DNA from: Angelakisella massiliensis
Lineage (GTDB): Bacteria > Bacillota > Clostridia > Oscillospirales > Ruminococcaceae
Reading direction: 5' to 3'
DNA: 64,000 bases
Assembly (NCBI RefSeq): GCF_900104675.1
Contig: NZ_LT629945.1
Coordinates: forward strand, 2,346,756-2,410,755
Below the pieces are notes generated by a model. It was not told the DNA's origin and ran no database searches. It was given only the letters and a program-made list of their open reading frames with translations. Shown one piece after another: positions 51,324 through 60,491 of the stretch (position 1 is its first letter; every line of letters begins with the position of its first letter). The position numbers and the translations under genes are program-made.

Positions 51324-51587
51324 TCATTCCTTTCCCTCTGTCACCCTTGCTTTGTCCTCTTCTCCCTTCCCCTTTTCCTCCTTTTTATTCAGCCGGGAAA
51401 GAATCAGTCCGGTACAGAGCACCAGCAGGATACACAGGTACATCCCCATTCCCAGCACAACAGCAATTTCATAGGAAAGTCCGTTCAAAAAATGTCCGAA
51501 CATATCCGAAAAAAGCAGCCCGCCCACGGCTATAGCTATACCCAAGAGAATCAGTCGGAGAATGTTCAGCAGTTCATGATTTTCCAT
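51324..51587 (-). CDS. Small hypothetical membrane protein
   Basis: An 87-residue protein with two hydrophobic segments (ILRLILLGIAIAVGGLLF and IAVVLGMGMYLCILLVLCTGLIL) and a charged C-terminal tail (KKEEKGKGEEDKARVTEGKE). The ATG at 51585-51587 follows GAGGAGGCACAAA, a very good ribosome site; the open frame extends upstream without support. It lies between the topoisomerase operon and ftsH. No family recognised. Confidence 0.7.
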   Translation of the reverse strand: MENHELLNILRLILLGIAIAVGGLLFSDMFGHFLNGLSYEIAVVLGMGMYLCILLVLCTGLILSRLNKKEEKGKGEEDKARVTEGKE

Positions 51588-51817
51588 TTTGTGCCTCCTC
51601 TTACAGGAAATACTCCCCTGTTGTTTTTTCATATCCGGCGCTGATCTATTCATCCAGCCTCTGGCCTTCCAGATCCCTTTCATCGCCGGGTAAATATCCC
51701 CATTAAAAAACGTTCTGGCCCCTCAAAGCTGCTGTCTCCAGTATAGAAATACAGACAGTCGTTTTAAGGGGAAATCAGTAACAAACACCGCTCTTTACAC
51801 AGGGCAGCCTAAAGGGA

Positions 51818-51843
51818 AAGAGACCCGGCTGACCGGGTCTCTT
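51818..51843 (-). terminator. Terminator of the ftsH operon
   Basis: AAGAGACCCGG (51818-51828) with CCGGGTCTCTT (51833-51843), four-base loop, then TTTCCCTTT on the minus strand. It is 30 bases past the ftsH stop. Confidence 0.75.
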
Positions 51844-51873
51844 GATGCTTTTCAGTGAAACAACAAAATCACA

Positions 51874-53793
51874 TTATTGGTTGTTCTGTTGATCCTGATC
51901 AGGCGCTGCTTCCTCCTGCGCGCCGGTGGTCTCCTCATTTTGGGCTTCCTCCGGCTGCTTGGGGCTCAGCTCACCTTTCATCAGCTTCTCAAAGGTCTCG
52001 CCATCGATCTTCTCATTCTTCTTCAGATACTCGGCCAGCTCATGAAGCTTATCCATATCCGATTTCAGAATCTCGGTGGCTTGATCGTAAGCGGTATCGA
52101 TGAGGCTGCGGATCTCCTCGTCGATCATAGCGGCCACCTGCTCGGAATAGCCGCGGTCCTGAGCCAGATCCATTCCCAGGAACACTTCGTTCTGATCCTT
52201 GCCGTAAACCATGGTGCCCAGCTTCTCGCTGAAGCCGTACCGGGTGACCATGGCCCGGGCGATCTTGGTAGCCCGCTCAATATCGTTGGAAGCACCGGTG
52301 GAGATATCCTCCAGCACCAGCTGTTCCGCCACACGTCCGCCCAGAAGGATGCAGATATCCTCCTTCATCTCATTGCGGGTCTTATACATGACATCCTTCT
52401 CCGGCAGAGACAGGGTATAACCGCCTGCGCCGCCCCGGGGAATGATGGAGACCTCATGGACTTTATCCTGGTTGGGGAAGTGATAGGTGACAATGGCATG
52501 GCCAGCCTCGTGATAAGCAGTCAGGCGGCGCTCCTTTTCCAAAATGACATGGGAACGCTTCTCCGGTCCCACGATCACCTTGATGGTAGCCTCCTGGATC
52601 TCCTCCATGGTGATGGCCCGCTTATCCTTCCGGGCGGCCAGCAGCGCCGCTTCGTTGACCAGGTTTTCCAGATCCGCTCCGGTGAAGCCGCCGGTGGTCT
52701 GAGCGATCACCTTCAGATCCACATCGGGGCCCACAGGCTTGTTGCGGGTATGAACCTTGAGGATGGCCTCACGGCCCTTGACATCGGGATAGCCCACTGT
52801 TACATGGCGGTCAAAACGGCCGGGACGCATCAGGGCCGGGTCCAGAATATCCTTTCGGTTGGTGGCGGCAATGACGATAACGCCGGAATTGGCGCCGAAG
52901 CCGTCCATCTCTACCAGCAGCTGGTTAAGGGTCTGCTCCCGCTCATCATGACCGCCGCCCAGGCCGGCGCCTCTGTGACGGCCTACAGCGTCGATCTCAT
53001 CAATAAAAACAATGCTGGGAGCGTTCTTCTTGGCCTGCTCGAACAGGTCACGGACACGGGAAGCACCCACGCCCACGAACATCTCCACAAAGTCGGAACC
53101 GGAGATGGAGAAGAAGGGTACGCCCGCCTCACCGGCAACCGCCTTGGCAAGAAGGGTCTTACCGGTACCGGGAGGGCCCATCAGCAGCACGCCCTTGGGA
53201 ATACGGGCGCCCAGAGTATTATACTTCTGTGGATTTTTGAGGAATTCCACAATCTCCTGAAGCTCCTGCTTTTCCTCATCGGCTCCCGCCACATCGGCAA
53301 AGGTGACCCGGTCCTTATCATCCTGCATCCGGGGCTTTGCTTTGGCAAAGGACATGGGGTTCCCGCCGCCCCGGGCCTGGCGCATAATGACAAACCAGAA
53401 CACCGTCATCACACCGATGAGCAGCAGTGTGGGCAGCAGCGTCACCCACCAGGGGGTAGCCTTGGGGGCGATATAGTTCTGTACAATGGGAGAATCCGGA
53501 TGGGTCTCATTGTACTCCTTGACCATCTCATGGGTATCGTTGTAGAAAACGGTGAGATTGGGGACCATGTAATAAACCTCTTTATTGTTGTCCCGCAGCT
53601 TGATGGTCAGCTCACCGGTTCCATAATCCAGGGTATATTCTTTTACCTGATCGTTTTGGAAATAACTGAGAATCTCGTTGTAAGGTGTTGTTTCCGGAGT
53701 ATTGCTCACGGAGTACACCTGGGTCGCCACGATCATCAGCACCACAATAATGGCCAGATAGATGAACAGTGACTTTTTGCTGTTACCTCCCAA
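51874..53793 (-). CDS. ftsH: ATP-dependent zinc metalloprotease FtsH
   Basis: FtsH, about 639 residues, is the membrane AAA+ protease for misfolded and short-lived membrane proteins. TM1 is near residues 8-28 and TM2 near 115-140, then AAA: Walker [15 protein letters not shown], Walker B IVFIDEID, second region of homology [20 protein letters not shown]. The zinc site is HEAGH. The C-terminal tail is rich in Glu, Gln and Asp. The start is placed at TTG 53791-53793 because GGAG is then nine bases upstream; the alternative TTG at 53800 touches the ribosome site. It follows hpt and tilS, the classical order. Confidence 0.95.
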   Translation of the reverse strand: MGGNSKKSLFIYLAIIVVLMIVATQVYSVSNTPETTPYNEILSYFQNDQVKEYTLDYGTGELTIKLRDNNKEVYYMVPNLTVFYNDTHEMVKEYNETHPDSPIVQNYIAPKATPWWVTLLPTLLLIGVMTVFWFVIMRQARGGGNPMSFAKAKPRMQDDKDRVTFADVAGADEEKQELQEIVEFLKNPQKYNTLGARIPKGVLLMGPPGTGKTLLAKAVAGEAGVPFFSISGSDFVEMFVGVGASRVRDLFEQAKKNAPSIVFIDEIDAVGRHRGAGLGGGHDEREQTLNQLLVEMDGFGANSGVIVIAATNRKDILDPALMRPGRFDRHVTVGYPDVKGREAILKVHTRNKPVGPDVDLKVIAQTTGGFTGADLENLVNEAALLAARKDKRAITMEEIQEATIKVIVGPEKRSHVILEKERRLTAYHEAGHAIVTYHFPNQDKVHEVSIIPRGGAGGYTLSLPEKDVMYKTRNEMKEDICILLGGRVAEQLVLEDISTGASNDIERATKIARAMVTRYGFSEKLGTMVYGKDQNEVFLGMDLAQDRGYSEQVAAMIDEEIRSLIDTAYDQATEILKSDMDKLHELAEYLKKNEKIDGETFEKLMKGELSPKQPEEAQNEETTGAQEEAAPDQDQQNNQ

Positions 53794-53871
53794 TGGTTTC
53801 AACTCCTGTCTGTGTCTCGTTCAAAATTCCCCGGATGACCCGCCGGAGACGGGCAGCCTGATACGGCTGGT

Positions 53872-54432
53872 TTATTCCCCTTCCTTGTTATATACCTTGG
53901 GGGAAAGGATGCCCACAAAGGGCAGGTTGCGGTACTGCTCATCATAATCCAGACCATAGCCGATGACAAACTCATCAGGAATGGTGAAACAGGTATAATC
54001 CGGCTTGATGTCCGCGGTGCGCCGCTCCGGCTTATCCAGCAGTGTGGCAATGCGGATGCTGGCAGGCTGCCGCTCCCGGAGCATGGCGGTCAGATAGCTG
54101 AGGGTCAAACCGCTGTCCAGAATATCTTCCACAATCAGGATATCCATTCCCTCAATGGGTTTATCCAGATCCTTTAATATTCTAACCACACCGGTGGTCT
54201 TTACCCCCGCGCCATAGCTGGAAACCGCCATAAAATCCATTTTCAGCGGCAGTTCAATATGGCGGATCAGGTCCACCAGAAAGGTCACAGAGCCCTTGAG
54301 GACACCGATGATCATCAGATTTTTGCCCTCATAGTCCTTGGTGATCTGAGCTCCCAGCTTTTGGGTGGCTTCCTTGAGCTCTTCTTCCGTTATCAGAACA
54401 CGTTCAATATCACTGCTGTGAAAATAACTCAT
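53872..54432 (-). CDS. hpt: Hypoxanthine phosphoribosyltransferase
   Basis: A 186-residue purine-salvage enzyme joining hypoxanthine (or guanine) to PRPP. The PRPP motif VEDILDSGLTL is near 101-111, preceded by MDFMAVSSYG, with the C-terminal FVIGYGLDYDEQYRNLPFVG motif of HPRTs. It overlaps tilS by four bases; ftsH follows after about 78 bases. The tilS-hpt-ftsH order is conserved in Firmicutes. Confidence 0.96.
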   Translation of the reverse strand: MSYFHSSDIERVLITEEELKEATQKLGAQITKDYEGKNLMIIGVLKGSVTFLVDLIRHIELPLKMDFMAVSSYGAGVKTTGVVRILKDLDKPIEGMDILIVEDILDSGLTLSYLTAMLRERQPASIRIATLLDKPERRTADIKPDYTCFTIPDEFVIGYGLDYDEQYRNLPFVGILSPKVYNKEGE

Positions 54433-55820
54433 TCTACGTCCTCCAACACTTCAATGTAAAGAATCCTGCTGGTCTGCGCCGTCACCCGGCAGCGGTCCGC
54501 CGCTCCCAGGCCCTGAGCCCAGATGATACCCTCACGGTCCTCCATCACCAGCATTCTGGAGATGGCGCCGCTGGTAAGGCCCCGGCTTCCCGTCCGATAC
54601 AGGAAGGGAATGCCGTTGTCTTTCCCCCGCTGCCGCAGCAGATCCTGCGGCTTTGGAGAGCGCAGTAAAACAGCTTTACATATTGTATCATAATCCAACT
54701 GGTTTTTTAAGTCCTTATTGTTAATTTTTTCTGCCGAAATCCCTGTCTTTTCCGGTAAAACCGTCAACCGCAGATTTCTGCCGGGAAAAACGGGGTACAA
54801 AAGGCTCTTTTCCCACGGTAAATCCAGCCACGGCGTTTCAAAAGGCGGAAGCGGCGGTATTTCCCGCTCCAGCCAAACCTCCCGGGAAGCGGCCCGCAAC
54901 CGCAGTCCCCGGCGCGGCTCCACCGCTCCCTTTCCCTGGAGGGTACAGCGCTCCAATCTCTCCAGCACCCCGGAGGAAACCGGAACCTTCTCCCGTTCCA
55001 GCAAACGCAGCCACAAATTTTCCCGTACAGGAGGCGGCAGATCCAGCAGACGCTGCCGGTCCAGACGGCCTGTTTCCAGCGTACACTCCCGTTCCGCCCG
55101 GTCTGTCAGCTCCTCGGTCATCTTCCACTGGTCGGTCATCTGAGCCATCAGGCTCTGAAAAGCCCGGGGCAGACCGGAATTGAGCTGACGCAGCACCGGA
55201 AGCACCTGATGACGAAGCTTGTTGCGGCTGTAGATATCGGTACAGTTGGTGGAATCGGTGCGGTAGTCCTGTCCCGCCTCCATCAAAAAGGCTTCCACCT
55301 GCTCCCTGGTGCAGTCCCGCAGGGGACGGATGATTCTGTCCCGCACATAAGGAATGCCCCGCAGGCCGCGAATCCCGGTGCCTCTGGTAAGGTTGAGAAG
55401 CACTGTTTCCATGGCGTCATCCAGGGTATGGGCGGTAGCGATGATTCCATCCTCCCCTGCCCACTGATGGAAAAATTCATAGCGCCGCAGGCGGGCATAT
55501 TCCTCCAAGCCCATCCCAGCCTTTTTCGCCTCAGTTTTAGCATCGAAGGAGCTACAGACAAACTCCACCCCCAGCTTCTGAGCCAGACGGCGGACAAACT
55601 CCTCATCGCCGTCGCTTTCCTCCCCCCGCAGGCAGTGGTTCACATGACCCACCTTTAACTTCAGCCCCAAACCGGGAGCGATCTGCCGCAAAAAGACCAG
55701 CAGGGCGACAGAATCCGCGCCACCGGAAACCCCCAGCAGCACACTGTCACCCTGTTTGAGCATATGATGTTGTTCGATGGTTTTGGCCGCGATCAGCGGC
55801 AGTGTCTGTTCCTCTTTCAA
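54429..55820 (-). CDS. tilS: tRNA(Ile)-lysidine synthetase TilS
   Basis: A 463-residue ATP-dependent ligase that converts C34 of tRNA-Ile(CAU) to lysidine, changing both its amino-acid identity and its codon reading. The PP-loop LLGVSGGADSVALL is at about 28-41, followed by the N-terminal PP-ATPase domain (NHCLRGEESDGDEEFV) and the C-terminal TilS domains. It overlaps hpt by four bases and is 18 bases downstream of dnaB. The start ATG is close to the dnaB stop. Confidence 0.95.
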   Translation of the reverse strand: MKEEQTLPLIAAKTIEQHHMLKQGDSVLLGVSGGADSVALLVFLRQIAPGLGLKLKVGHVNHCLRGEESDGDEEFVRRLAQKLGVEFVCSSFDAKTEAKKAGMGLEEYARLRRYEFFHQWAGEDGIIATAHTLDDAMETVLLNLTRGTGIRGLRGIPYVRDRIIRPLRDCTREQVEAFLMEAGQDYRTDSTNCTDIYSRNKLRHQVLPVLRQLNSGLPRAFQSLMAQMTDQWKMTEELTDRAERECTLETGRLDRQRLLDLPPPVRENLWLRLLEREKVPVSSGVLERLERCTLQGKGAVEPRRGLRLRAASREVWLEREIPPLPPFETPWLDLPWEKSLLYPVFPGRNLRLTVLPEKTGISAEKINNKDLKNQLDYDTICKAVLLRSPKPQDLLRQRGKDNGIPFLYRTGSRGLTSGAISRMLVMEDREGIIWAQGLGAADRCRVTAQTSRILYIEVLEDVE

Positions 55821-55838
55821 CCTCTGCCCCCTGCCGGT

Positions 55839-57194
55839 TTATTCTTCACTGGCATAATTCACACTGCTGAAACGGGTGAACTGTCCATCCCAATACAGGT
55901 CAATGGTGCCGGTGGAGCCATGACGGTTTTTGGCCACGATACATTTGGCCTGGGTCTGATCTTCCAGATCATCATTATAATAAGCGTCTCTGTACAGAAA
56001 CATGACAATATCCGCGTCCTGCTCGATGGAGCCGGATTCACGCAGGTCGGAAAGCATGGGCTTGTGGTCCGCCCGGGATTCCGTTCCACGGGACAGCTGG
56101 GACAGCGTGATGACCGGTACATTCAACTCCTTGGCCATGATCTTCAGATTCCGGGTGATCTCGGAAACCTCCTGTACACGGCTTTCGGTGCGCTTGTTGC
56201 CGGACATCAGCTGGAGGTAATCGATGACCACCAGTCCCAGATCCCGGATACGGCGAAGCTTCGCTTTAATATCCGCCACCGTCACACCGGCGGTGTCGTC
56301 AATGTAGATAGGGGCTCCCGCCAAAATCCCTGTAGCCTGAGAGATATTGGTCCAATCCTGGTCGGTGAGGTTTCCCGTCCGCAGCTTCTGACTTTCCACC
56401 AACGCCTCGGAGGAGAGCAGACGCTGAGCCAGCTGTTCTTTACTCATTTCCAGAGAAAAGATGGCCACCGGCTTTTTGCTTCGGATGCCCACATTAGCGG
56501 CTATATTCAGCGCGAACGCGGTTTTGCCCATGCCAGGACGGGCAGCGATCAGGATCAGGTCCGATTTATTCAAACCGGTAATATAGCTGTCCAGCGCTCC
56601 ATAACCGGAGGAGATACCCAAATATTCCTTGCGGTTCTCGCCGCTGATCTTCTGGAGATGGTCGTAGGTTTCCACCAGCACTTTACTGATGGGTACAATG
56701 CTGCCGGTATCCCGTCCCTGACGGATATCATAAATCTTCTGCTCCGCCAGGTTCAGCAGCTCCGAAGCGTCCGCCTGGGCGTCGGAGGCGCTGTCCACGA
56801 TCTCCCGGGAAGCTTGGATCAGACTGCGCAGATAATATTTTTCCTGAATGATCCGGGCGTAAGAGGCCACATTGGCGGTAGTGGGAACGATCTGGGCCAG
56901 CTGGGTCAGATAAATCCGGGCATCCTCCGGCGTTTCGAAGATACCCTCCTTCCGGGCATTATCCAGGATGGTGATAATATCGATAGTCTCACCGGTGGTG
57001 AACATACGCACCAGCAGCGCATACAGGTCGCTGTGCTGTCTGCGATAAAAATACTCCGGCTTGACATATTCCATGATCTCAGGGATACGCCCGGGATCAA
57101 TAATGGCCGCGCCCAGCACCGACTGCTCCGCTTCCAGGCTGAAAGGGAGCTGCTGTGTATAAAAATCCCCCCCTGGGGACAGCTGATCCGCCAT
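55839..57194 (-). CDS. dnaB: Replicative DNA helicase DnaB
   Basis: DnaB, 451 residues: an N-terminal DnaB domain (PFSLEAEQSVLGAAIIDPGRIPEI), a linker helix, and a C-terminal RecA-type motor with Walker A AARPGMGKTAFALNIA, SLEMSKEQLAQRLL and Walker B VVIDYLQLM. It is the ring helicase that unwinds DNA at the fork (called DnaC in Bacillus). It is 63 bases downstream of rplI and 18 bases upstream of tilS. Weak GGAGGATC ribosome site before the ATG. Confidence 0.97.
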   Translation of the reverse strand: MADQLSPGGDFYTQQLPFSLEAEQSVLGAAIIDPGRIPEIMEYVKPEYFYRRQHSDLYALLVRMFTTGETIDIITILDNARKEGIFETPEDARIYLTQLAQIVPTTANVASYARIIQEKYYLRSLIQASREIVDSASDAQADASELLNLAEQKIYDIRQGRDTGSIVPISKVLVETYDHLQKISGENRKEYLGISSGYGALDSYITGLNKSDLILIAARPGMGKTAFALNIAANVGIRSKKPVAIFSLEMSKEQLAQRLLSSEALVESQKLRTGNLTDQDWTNISQATGILAGAPIYIDDTAGVTVADIKAKLRRIRDLGLVVIDYLQLMSGNKRTESRVQEVSEITRNLKIMAKELNVPVITLSQLSRGTESRADHKPMLSDLRESGSIEQDADIVMFLYRDAYYNDDLEDQTQAKCIVAKNRHGSTGTIDLYWDGQFTRFSSVNYASEE

Positions 57195-57257
57195 GGATGA
57201 TCCTCCTTTGCTGCGGAATGTTGGTCAGATGGATACGCCCTGGTGAACAAGAGGAGC

Positions 57258-57704
57258 TTATTCCTCCCCTACCATGGCATAGACCTTGGCGGAAACTCCT
57301 GCTACAAATTTCACCTCGGCGGTGTAGGTACCAAAGGCTTTGATCTCAGCATCCAGAGAAACCTTCCGCTTGTCCACTTCCACACCCAGCTGCTTGGTGA
57401 TGGCCTCTGCCACTTCCTTGGCGGTGACAGAGCCGAACAGCTTGCCGCCGGCGCCGGCCTTGGCGGTCAGCTTGACCGTCTTGCCGCCGATGGTCTTGGC
57501 CGCCAACTGGGCAGCTTTCAGTTCCTCCGCCGCCCGATGAGCGGCAGCAGCCTCCCGATTCTTCAGCTCTGCCATGGCCTGAGCTGTGGCCTGGATAGCC
57601 AGGCCCTTCTTGAGCAGAAAATTATTGGCGTAACCGTCGGAAACCTCCACCAGCTGGCCTTTTTTGCCGCTGCCTTTGACGTCCTGCTGCAAAATCACTT
57701 TCAT
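57258..57704 (-). CDS. rplI: 50S ribosomal protein L9
   Basis: L9, 148 residues: N-terminal RNA-binding domain ([36 protein letters not shown]), a long central helix, and a C-terminal domain. It lies between gdpP and dnaB, as usual in Firmicutes. GAAGGGAGAAAATACAC precedes the ATG. A leader of ~190 bases with several hairpins separates it from gdpP. Confidence 0.98.
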   Translation of the reverse strand: MKVILQQDVKGSGKKGQLVEVSDGYANNFLLKKGLAIQATAQAMAELKNREAAAAHRAAEELKAAQLAAKTIGGKTVKLTAKAGAGGKLFGSVTAKEVAEAITKQLGVEVDKRKVSLDAEIKAFGTYTAEVKFVAGVSAKVYAMVGEE

Positions 57705-57778
57705 GTGTATTTTCTCCCTTCAAATGGTTGATTTTTAATTATGTGCACGCCTCTAAGGCGCTGTCACCCTGTTTCTTC

Positions 57779-57823
57779 AGTATGCCGGAACATCAGGCAT
57801 ACTTCGGGGATATCCACATCCCC
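57779..57823 (-). other. Paired hairpins in the rplI leader
   Basis: Minus-strand hairpins AGTATGCC/GGCATACT (57779-57786 with 57796-57803) and GGGGAT/ATCCCC (57806-57811 with 57818-57823) lie in the gap between gdpP and rplI; a third small one (CGCCT/AGGCG) lies near 57749-57761. They could be processing or regulatory structures for L9 expression; no known leader was recognised and no T-run follows. Confidence 0.4.
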
Positions 57824-57892
57824 TGCTTCCCACTCCTTTAGGTGCGGGACTGTGAAATTCATTTATTGACCGGGATTTTTTGATAAATCGCA

Positions 57893-59866
57893 TTACTGGT
57901 TTTGGCCGCTGTCCTGAAAATACTGATCAATGGCAGCCAACAGTTTCTGACGGGCATTTTCCATAACAATGTCCTTCATCTGCACCGCCGCCATGGTCAA
58001 ATGACCGCCGCCGCCCAGCGCTTCCATAATGATCTGAACATTCACCGCCCCCATACTCCGGGCGGAAATGGATACACCGCCGCCGATCTCATACAGTACA
58101 AAGGACGCATTGACGCCATTGATATTCAGCAGCTCGTCGGCAGCCTGCGCTGCCACAATGCGGATATCTTCTCCGGGATTTTCCGTATAGGCAATGGCAC
58201 AGCCGCGGTAAACTTCCGCCGCCGCCACCAGCCGGGCTTTCTGCTGGTAGGTCTCCATGCTGGAGGCGAACAGCTTGCGCACCTCCACTGTATCGGCGCC
58301 CATTTTCCGCAGATAGGCCGCCGCCTCAAAAGTGCGCACCCCGGTGCGGATGGTAAAGTTCTTGGTATCCAGCATGATACCCGCCAGCATGGACTCCGCC
58401 TCCGGAACCGTCACCTTGGGGTGCTCGCTGAGATACTGGACCAATTCCGCCACCATTTCGCTGGCGGAGCTGGCATAGGGCTCATGGAAGAAGATAATGG
58501 CATTATCGATGTGGTTGACCATCTTCCGGTGATGGTCGATGACCACCACATTTTTGCAGTTCTCATAGATCTCCGGGGACTCCACCAAAGTTTTGACATG
58601 GGTATCCACAATAATCAGCAGCGTCTCCCGGCCAGCCAGAGGCAGCGCCTCCTCCGGGGACAAAATAATATCCTGGTAGCCTTCCTCCACCACTTTGTCA
58701 TAAAGGGGCTGAGCCAAGCTGGTTTTGGTGTTGAGAACAATATTGATCCGCTTTCCGCACTCCCTGAGCCCGGCACACATACCAATACCGGAACCCAGAC
58801 AATCCAGATCGGCGAAACGGTGACCCATAATCAGAATGTTGCTGCAGGTGGCCACCATCTCGCTGATGGCGTTGGCAACGATCCGGGTACGGACCTTGTT
58901 GCGCTTCTCCACACCCTTGCTGACGCCGCCGTAAAACTCGTAGCCGCCTTTCTGCTTGACAGCAGCCTGATCGCCGCCCCGGCCCAGCGCCATATCCAGC
59001 GCCTGGCGGGCCAGCACCTCCGCCTCGTGAAGATCCCCCTCCTTGCTGCCCACACCAATGGACATGGTAGGCGGGATCCGGTCACCGGTGACCACGCTGC
59101 GGATCTGATCCAGAATGGCAAACCGCCGCGCAATGATCCCCCGCATATACCGCTCCTCAATGATGGCGATATACCGATCCTTTTCCAGCTTCCGCAGCAG
59201 GCCATGGTTTTCCTCAGCAAAGGTCTCAATGATATGCTCGATCTCGCCCATGATCTTGCTGCGCTCGTTTTCCTTGGCGTCGGTAAACAGCTCAGCGTAG
59301 TTGTCGATAACCATCAGCAGCACCGACGGGCGGGAATCAAAATATTCCTTGGTATAATTTTTCAGGTCGTTGTCATCCACCAGATAGGTGACAAAAACCG
59401 GCTCTGCACGATGATCGGTTCGGACGATATAAGCGCTGTACTGCCGACGGCCCACAGTAACATTGATGCCGCCGTCAAAATGCTCCGCCTGAAAATCCAC
59501 CTCCGGCAGCAGCTGGAACAGGCTTTGGTGAAACAGGTCCTTCCCCTCCAGCACCATATCCCGGCACTGGTCGTTGACCCAAACGATCTCCCCATTCTCC
59601 CTGGCAACAATGGTAGCCATGGGAAAGCGGGCCAAAGAATCCTTTTGGGCTCCGAACAGGGATTCCCGCAGGCAGGTAAAAAAGCGCTCATTGTCCCTGC
59701 TGATGAGATATCCCTTGATCAGCACAAAAGCCGCCATCAGCAGCCACACCAGACCCCAGGTGAAAAAATACCGCCGGTCAATACCATAGGTAAAACCTAC
59801 CGATATGCCGCTGACCAGAAGTAAAATCAGGCAAAGGGGACGGTAAAGATTCATCCGGTCCATCAT
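57893..59866 (-). CDS. gdpP: Cyclic-di-AMP phosphodiesterase GdpP
   Basis: A 657-residue membrane protein that degrades cyclic-di-AMP, controlling osmolyte uptake and wall homeostasis. Two N-terminal hydrophobic segments are followed by a PAS-like part (MATIVARENGEIVWVN), a degenerate GGDEF domain (GRGGDQ in place of GGDEF) and a DHH-DHHA1 unit with MGHRFADLDCLGSGIGM, VIDHHRK and a glycine-rich GGGGHLTMAA end. The start ATG at 59864-59866 follows GAGGGAGGG; upstream codons are unsupported. The gdpP-rplI-dnaB order is conserved in Firmicutes. The promoter is at 59959-59987. Confidence 0.95.
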   Translation of the reverse strand: MMDRMNLYRPLCLILLLVSGISVGFTYGIDRRYFFTWGLVWLLMAAFVLIKGYLISRDNERFFTCLRESLFGAQKDSLARFPMATIVARENGEIVWVNDQCRDMVLEGKDLFHQSLFQLLPEVDFQAEHFDGGINVTVGRRQYSAYIVRTDHRAEPVFVTYLVDDNDLKNYTKEYFDSRPSVLLMVIDNYAELFTDAKENERSKIMGEIEHIIETFAEENHGLLRKLEKDRYIAIIEERYMRGIIARRFAILDQIRSVVTGDRIPPTMSIGVGSKEGDLHEAEVLARQALDMALGRGGDQAAVKQKGGYEFYGGVSKGVEKRNKVRTRIVANAISEMVATCSNILIMGHRFADLDCLGSGIGMCAGLRECGKRINIVLNTKTSLAQPLYDKVVEEGYQDIILSPEEALPLAGRETLLIIVDTHVKTLVESPEIYENCKNVVVIDHHRKMVNHIDNAIIFFHEPYASSASEMVAELVQYLSEHPKVTVPEAESMLAGIMLDTKNFTIRTGVRTFEAAAYLRKMGADTVEVRKLFASSMETYQQKARLVAAAEVYRGCAIAYTENPGEDIRIVAAQAADELLNINGVNASFVLYEIGGGVSISARSMGAVNVQIIMEALGGGGHLTMAAVQMKDIVMENARQKLLAAIDQYFQDSGQNQ

Positions 59867-59958
59867 AAGGCTACCCTCCCTCACTATCCGCCTCCTTCCG
59901 GGGGCGGTCACATGACAGTCAAAGAAAGACTGCCGCTGGTTAAATCATAGTGTTTTTT

Positions 59959-59987
59959 AGTATAGCACAGATCACAAAAAAAATGAA
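59959..59987 (-). promoter_or_regulatory. Promoter of gdpP
   Basis: Minus-strand TTCATT (59982-59987), 17-base spacer, TATACT (59959-59964), about 95 bases before the gdpP start; the -35 is weak. Confidence 0.5.
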
Positions 59988-60035
59988 GCTTTTTCCTTTC
60001 CCACTATGCGCTCTTCCCTTTCGTATTCCAACTCA

Positions 60036-60064
60036 TTGCAATCCGTGCCTTCGAGGAGTACAAT
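60036..60064 (+). promoter_or_regulatory. Promoter of the VOC gene
   Basis: TTGCAA (60036-60041), 17-base spacer, TACAAT (60059-60064), 60 bases upstream of the start codon. Confidence 0.6.
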
Positions 60065-60123
60065 ATGCGGGTGCAAACATAAAATACTTACCAGAACGCA
60101 CAGGAAGAAAGGACGAAAGAACC

Positions 60124-60468
60124 ATGAACAAGCTGAAATTGGATCATATTGGACTGAACGCTGCCAATAAAGGGGAGGCGCTGGTGCTGGCACAAACCTT
60201 TTGCCAATTGCTTGGCTGCTGCATTGATGAAAAGCCCGCCTCCGTATATGCTGGGCCCTCCATTGAAGTAATGGCCGGAGGCGGTCGGGGTACAAAAGGG
60301 CATCTGGGCTTTGCCACGGAGGATCTTCAGGGAACCATTGGTGAATTCAAGGCCAGAGGCATTTCCTTTGATGAAAGCTCAGGTAAATATACCTCTGAAG
60401 GCAAACTGCGTCTGATCTACCTCAAAGATGAACTGGCCGGTTTTGCCATCCATCTGATGGAGAAATAA
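60124..60468 (+). CDS. VOC (glyoxalase/bleomycin-resistance) family protein
   Basis: A 114-residue single-module VOC protein: LDHIGLNAANKGEALVLAQTFCQLLG at the start and LRLIYLKDELAGFAIHLMEK at the end follow the beta-alpha-beta-beta-beta pattern. Two modules usually dimerise around a metal. The function (isomerase, dioxygenase, resistance) is open. The ATG follows AAGGACGAAAGAACC. The SLC13-like carrier gene begins 23 bases after its stop, so they may be cotranscribed. Confidence 0.75.
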   Translation: MNKLKLDHIGLNAANKGEALVLAQTFCQLLGCCIDEKPASVYAGPSIEVMAGGGRGTKGHLGFATEDLQGTIGEFKARGISFDESSGKYTSEGKLRLIYLKDELAGFAIHLMEK

Positions 60469-60491
60469 ATTCTGGCGGGAGACAACAAAAG

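Noticed and set aside
51877-53772. 631-codon plus-strand frame opposite ftsH
   Set aside because: Shadow of ftsH; composition follows the reverse complement of FtsH codons.
57902-59824. 640-codon plus-strand frame opposite gdpP
   Set aside because: Shadow of gdpP; no motifs or ribosome site.
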